This document shows positions 61,222-64,000 of a stretch of DNA of 64,000 nt, piece by piece. Origin of the DNA: a virus; IMG/VR virus record IMGVR_UViG_3300042386_001233, positions 62,001 through 126,000 of that record. The stretch is one strand, 5' to 3'. A program made the translations under genes and the position numbers. Position 1 is the stretch's first letter. Each line of letters starts with the position of its first letter. The notes beneath the pieces are model-generated. The model saw only the letters and a list, made by a program, of their open reading frames with translations, was not told the DNA's origin and did not search any database.

Positions 61222-61240
61222 CTTATTATTCGTATACACC
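61222..61240 (-). promoter_or_regulatory. GGTGTAT promoter-like motif upstream of the structural gene
   Basis: GGTGTAT (rc of 61234-61240), 6 nt, then AATAAG (rc of 61222-61227; TAATAA is one base earlier), 45 nt before the ATG at 61177. The -10 match is weaker than at 58110. Confidence 0.55.
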
Positions 61241-61253
61241 TAAAAACAGAGAA

Positions 61254-61895
61254 TTAGCTATTTATTAGCTGTAAACCGTTTAGGGAATTGATTCTTAAAC
61301 CGTATAATTGGTTATTTTTAACCATTTTTAGATGATTACTATTCCACAAATTACCATTACAGATAATATTGATATTTGGAACTTTCTTATTAATTAGAGC
61401 AGAAGCTATGATATTGTCGCCAATATCGTCTAAAGAGTATCCAGTTGAGGGATAGATTGTTTTAACATTAAAGTCATATAAGATTTGGGCAACTTTATAG
61501 AGCAGCTCGTAGGAGTATTGCCTATATTCTAAAACGTATCTTAGTTCAACATTTAGGGAAGAACATAGATTAGTTAATTGTTTAATGTCATCCCTAAACT
61601 TATCATACTTCCTGTTGCACAATAGCTGTGCTGGGCAAACTGCCTCAATTATATCAACATTATTTTTTAAACAAAAATCAACTACTGATAGTCTGGATTT
61701 TATATCTAACACACCCATTGGATAATCTATCGGGCAAGAAATCTTTGCAGCATTGTTTACTAAAGACTTTACAAGTCTGGCATATGGCGGAAGTACAGAT
61801 ATTGTCTGCACATTGTGTTTTAAAGCTTCTGTTAAGTTGCCTTGAATTTCGGCATCATTAGAAGCGATATCATAATATGAATATTCTAATAGCAT
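61254..61895 (-). CDS. DeoC-like aldolase-fold protein, Schiff-base Lys apparently missing
   Basis: 213 aa. TIM-barrel-type strands line up with deoxyribose-phosphate aldolases: TISVLPPYARLVKSLV, KISCPIDYPMGVLDIKSRL, DIIEAV and LRYVLEYRQYSYELL. The key lysine lies in the K-T-S-T-G motif of DeoC; here the segment reads KTIYPSTGYSLDD, so Pro stands where Lys is expected. It is probably catalytically altered or has a structural role. It is next to the ClpP-like gene in the late region, sharing one base with it. Confidence 0.65.
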   Translation of the reverse strand: MLLEYSYYDIASNDAEIQGNLTEALKHNVQTISVLPPYARLVKSLVNNAAKISCPIDYPMGVLDIKSRLSVVDFCLKNNVDIIEAVCPAQLLCNRKYDKFRDDIKQLTNLCSSLNVELRYVLEYRQYSYELLYKVAQILYDFNVKTIYPSTGYSLDDIGDNIIASALINKKVPNINIICNGNLWNSNHLKMVKNNQLYGLRINSLNGLQLINS

Positions 61896-62566
61896 TATTT
61901 TTTAAGTGAGTCTATATTGGGATATTTTTTAGTGCCAAGAATACCATCGGCAAAGCCGTAATATACTGCTTCTTCAGCCGTTAATATCCAATCGCATTTA
62001 TTAGCAAGTTGTGAGACTATGTGTTTTTTTGCCATCATTTTTTTCCAATTTTTCTCTTTAGCTATCATACTATTCATACACCTGTCAGTAAAAATATCAA
62101 CCATCTTATCACACTCGTTTTCGTTCCATCTAATGCCAGCCGCAGCAGCTTTGCTGTGTTCCCCATCCATACTAAATGACCCATAATGAATCATAACATG
62201 TGTATTTGGCATCAATATTCTAAGGTCGGCAGCTTGTAATAAAACACTACTAGAAGATTCTGCTTTAGCATAAGCGAGGATGATAACTTTAGCTTTTGAT
62301 GCCCTGACAGCATCATACATACCTAGGCAGTCTTGCCAGTCTCCTCCTGGTAAATGCATATGAACTAAAATTGGTTCTAGAGATAATAGGTTTAAGTACC
62401 TGAGATTTTTTTCAAGTACTATAGCAGACCTATAGTCAACACCACCTTCTTCACTATCTCCTAAATATGAATGTAGATATATTTCTCTGTTTTTTGTATC
62501 TATATTATATGAGTGTATTGATTGTAATTCGCTTTCAAGTTCAGTAAATGATTTGGCTGTTGACAT
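61895..62566 (-). CDS. ClpP-like serine protease
   Basis: 223 aa. VHMHLPGGDWQDCLGMYDAV near residues 68-87 is the P-G-G strand and helix of ClpP/SppA folds. IILAYAKAESSSSVLLQAADLRIL holds the nucleophile Ser (about 103-106), TAHVMIHYG-type NTHVMIHYGSF carries the catalytic His, and the third residue (Asp/Asn) is expected in the later CDKMVDIFTD region. As in other phages it could be a capsid-maturation protease or processing enzyme. Its context of structural genes supports a late role. Confidence 0.75.
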   Translation of the reverse strand: MSTAKSFTELESELQSIHSYNIDTKNREIYLHSYLGDSEEGGVDYRSAIVLEKNLRYLNLLSLEPILVHMHLPGGDWQDCLGMYDAVRASKAKVIILAYAKAESSSSVLLQAADLRILMPNTHVMIHYGSFSMDGEHSKAAAAGIRWNENECDKMVDIFTDRCMNSMIAKEKNWKKMMAKKHIVSQLANKCDWILTAEEAVYYGFADGILGTKKYPNIDSLKK

Positions 62567-62568
62567 TG

Positions 62569-63000
62569 TTATGATAGCTCCGAGTATACTCTCTTATTTA
62601 TATCTCTCATTACCGAAGAATCATCAAAAGCTTTACCAACAGCAATTCGGAATCTGTATCTAGTAAAAATATCTAGGGTTTCAACCCCATCGGTTTTTTC
62701 GATAACATCAGCAACTTTATGAGTAATATCAAAGTTAGTATGCCCAATCCAAAAATTAAAAATCTTTCCACTCATAGTATTATCAGTGACTGGTATAATG
62801 CCCATTGGCGTAGCAATAACTTTTACTCTTTGTGTTGTATTAATTATTTTATTCTCTTGCTCCTCATCATTAATGTTTTCAGTAGTACCATCTGATTCTT
62901 GTTCTTCATAATCTGCAAGATATGGATCATGCTCCAGCTCTTCTGCGTCATCAGATCCAAATGGATCAAGCCACTTTTGCCATGAGATAAGATTGATCAT
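62569..63000 (-). CDS. Hypothetical protein of the ClpP/DeoC-like unit
   Basis: 143 aa. The first 60 residues are very acidic and probably disordered. From GIIPVTDNTMSGKIFNFWIGHTNFDITH onward a compact domain follows (VIEKTDGVETLDIFTRYRFRIAVGKAF). No family is recognised. It starts a transcription unit with the GGTGTAT motif 40 nt upstream and ends 2 nt before the ClpP-like start. Confidence 0.65.
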   Translation of the reverse strand: MINLISWQKWLDPFGSDDAEELEHDPYLADYEEQESDGTTENINDEEQENKIINTTQRVKVIATPMGIIPVTDNTMSGKIFNFWIGHTNFDITHKVADVIEKTDGVETLDIFTRYRFRIAVGKAFDDSSVMRDINKRVYSELS

Positions 63001-63039
63001 ATAATTGATACTTTGTTTAAACTCTTATTTTTTTTAGAG

Positions 63040-63066
63040 ATACCATGTATAATACACCCATGGTAT
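63040..63066 (-). promoter_or_regulatory. GGTGTAT promoter-like motif inside an inverted repeat
   Basis: GGTGTAT (rc of 63052-63058) and a weak TGGTAT box (rc of 63040-63045) lie within a perfect 8-bp inverted repeat ATACCATG (63040-63047) / CATGGTAT (63059-63066). The motif occupies the 11-nt loop, which fits an operator or a structured 5' end. It precedes the ATG at 63000. Confidence 0.5.
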
Positions 63067-63096
63067 AGTAATAAGAAATTGGCCGACAAACAACAG

Positions 63097-63513
63097 CTAT
63101 TTGGAGTTAAATACAGATCTTGGTCTGATTAGTGGGCCATTATCAATTAGTTTTTTCTCAAATTCGGTTTTTATAACATCATAATATGATAGAACATTAT
63201 CATAAAATAATTGCTCTTTATCATTATTCGTGTTTTTGATTTTATTACGAATTGTTGTCAATAATTTTGGTTCCATTAGATTATTAGTAACATAAATCAA
63301 CAATTCTGCAAATTTCTCTGCTTCTGTTGAAATTTCAACTAGAGATAATTTATCTAACTTTGGATGCAAAACTATGATATCAACCATGTCGTCTGGATGT
63401 AGAATTACACTTAGACTATGCATCTCCTCTGCTATAGACTCTTCTTGGGTTTTTTCTTTAGCCACAGAGGGCTGTTTTTTACTTAGCCAATAACGAAAGA
63501 GTTCTTGTAGCAT
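63097..63513 (-). CDS. Hypothetical protein
   Basis: 138 aa. The front has FRYWLSKKQPSVAKEK and an acidic stretch; the middle shows MVDIIVLHPKLDKLSLVEISTEAEKFAELL, a helical region. The C-terminus ends with basic IRPRSVFNSK. No family recognised. It overlaps the upstream gene by 35 nt and belongs to the minus-strand unit that starts beyond the window edge. Confidence 0.6.
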   Translation of the reverse strand: MLQELFRYWLSKKQPSVAKEKTQEESIAEEMHSLSVILHPDDMVDIIVLHPKLDKLSLVEISTEAEKFAELLIYVTNNLMEPKLLTTIRNKIKNTNNDKEQLFYDNVLSYYDVIKTEFEKKLIDNGPLIRPRSVFNSK

Positions 63514-63829
63514 TTGGTGGTAGTATATCGGTGTTAAGATCTATGGTTCTAGTATAGCTATTTATTATAGTAGTTTCATAATTAACAAAACAAATATAAT
63601 ATATATCAAGCTGAGAAGTTATGATAATGTCAACTAATTTAGGATTTGTTCCAGAGGTTTCTTTTATACATCTATTCAACAGCATTGATAGAAGCTCATT
63701 AATGTCTTGATTAGGCTCTAGTTCAACAGAAGGCAGTCTTAGAGTATAATCAGCTAATGAGAGTATCTCATATCTGTTCTTGGAATGAATAAAAATTGGA
63801 ATAATAAGATTAAGCTGTGCATTTATCAT
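63479..63829 (-). CDS. Hypothetical protein following the sigma-like gene
   Basis: 116 aa from the ATG at 63829 (MINAQLNLIIPIFIH), which overlaps the end of the sigma-like gene by 20 nt; a longer frame starting at 63904 would lie inside that gene. It consists of beta and helical stretches (IIITSQLDIYYICFVNYETTII) without a recognised motif. Function unknown. Confidence 0.65.
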   Translation of the reverse strand: MINAQLNLIIPIFIHSKNRYEILSLADYTLRLPSVELEPNQDINELLSMLLNRCIKETSGTNPKLVDIIITSQLDIYYICFVNYETTIINSYTRTIDLNTDILPPNATRTLSLLAK

Positions 63830-64000
63830 AAGATCGAATAATATCCAGTGCTCTCTTAATGTTTTGCCTAATTGCTTCTCTAGAGACACCAAACTTTTTA
63901 CCAATATATGACAAAGTATGATTTTCTAGATAATACATTTTAATCTGTATTTTCTGTTTGTCAGATAAAATGCTATTATTCAGTAGCTGATCGATGCTTG
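63810..64000 (-). CDS. Sigma-70 region-4-like DNA-binding protein (5'-partial)
   Basis: The frame runs in from the right edge and ends at a TAA at 63810-63812. The visible 62 residues contain ILSDKQKIQIKMYYLEN, then HTLSYIGKKFGVSREAIRQN and IKRALDIIRSY, which is the region 4.2 helix-turn-helix of a sigma-70-type factor (L-x-x-I-G-x-x-x-G-V-S-R-E-x-I-R-Q-x-x-x-x-A-L). It may be a phage sigma factor that drives the late motifs, or another region-4-like regulator. The rest of the gene is outside the window. Confidence 0.75.
   Translation of the reverse strand, partial: SIDQLLNNSILSDKQKIQIKMYYLENHTLSYIGKKFGVSREAIRQNIKRALDIIRSYDKCTA

Noticed and set aside
1-64000. tRNA genes, rRNA, CRISPR arrays, insertion sequences and attachment sites
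   Set aside because: No cloverleaf-like tRNA, no direct repeats with regular spacing, no transposase or integrase frame and no obvious core repeat was found on reading both strands; a tRNAscan-type search would be needed to exclude a divergent tRNA.

Overview
The window is part of a large tailed dsDNA bacteriophage genome (Caudoviricetes-like). The evidence is tightly packed genes, nearly all on the minus strand with frequent ATGA/TAATG stop-start overlaps, a phage-type replication and nucleotide-metabolism module, free-standing homing-type endonucleases, a holin-like gene next to a cysteine peptidase, a ClpP-like protease and a giant virion-type protein. Base composition is AT-rich. I see no tRNA, rRNA, CRISPR array or insertion sequence. 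The host cannot be named from the sequence; the consensus sigma-70 promoter before ssb says only that the phage uses a bacterial housekeeping polymerase for at least some genes.

Layout. 1-6072 (plus strand): a giant structural-type protein open at the left edge, then a small Cys-rich protein. 6069-7966 (minus): a zinc-ribbon protein, a Rad52-like candidate and a PD-(D/E)XK nuclease. 7941-13776: a first glycosylation cluster (nucleotidyltransferase-like, methyltransferase-like and several GT-B-like proteins). 13842-25326: replication and recombination: SSB, DNA polymerase III alpha split into two genes with a DEDDh exonuclease and a 59-aa protein between the halves, a RecB/Cas4-like nuclease, dNMP kinase, DnaG-like primase, DnaB-like helicase and RecA. 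25326-28135: small conserved-looking proteins, including a paralogous pair, an FmdB-type zinc ribbon and an HNH nuclease. 28113-32143: PhoH, dUTPase, class II ribonucleotide reductase and dCMP deaminase. 32240-53933: about 22 kb of glycan genes (GT-A, GT-B, GT32, RgpF-like, SAM methyltransferases, epimerase, NeuA, NeuB, pyruvyltransferase, sialyltransferase-like), with several decayed gene remnants in the gaps between 35.9 and 42.1 kb. 53943-63829: a membrane, lysis and virion-associated region: small membrane proteins, a papain-like peptidase, a holin-like protein, tail-type proteins, a DeoC-like barrel and a ClpP-like protease. At the right edge is the end of a gene with a sigma-70 region-4-like helix-turn-helix.

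How the genes work together. Phage-encoded polymerase, helicase, primase, SSB and RecA copy and recombine the genome. RNR, dUTPase, dCMP deaminase and dNMP kinase supply dNTPs. The glycan module could build and transfer a nonulosonic-acid-containing or otherwise complex glycan, either onto virions or onto the host surface; its acceptor is unknown.

The most unusual signals are: (1) a recurrent GGTGTAT element followed about 6-8 nt later by a -10-like box, found in front of seven transcription units, six of them in the 55-63 kb late region, and once directly behind a Rho-independent terminator; (2) the split polymerase; (3) the large nonulosonate and glycosyltransferase module with visible gene decay; (4) a DeoC-like protein that seems to lack the Schiff-base lysine; and (5) an isolated eight-cysteine small protein transcribed against its neighbours from its own divergent promoter.
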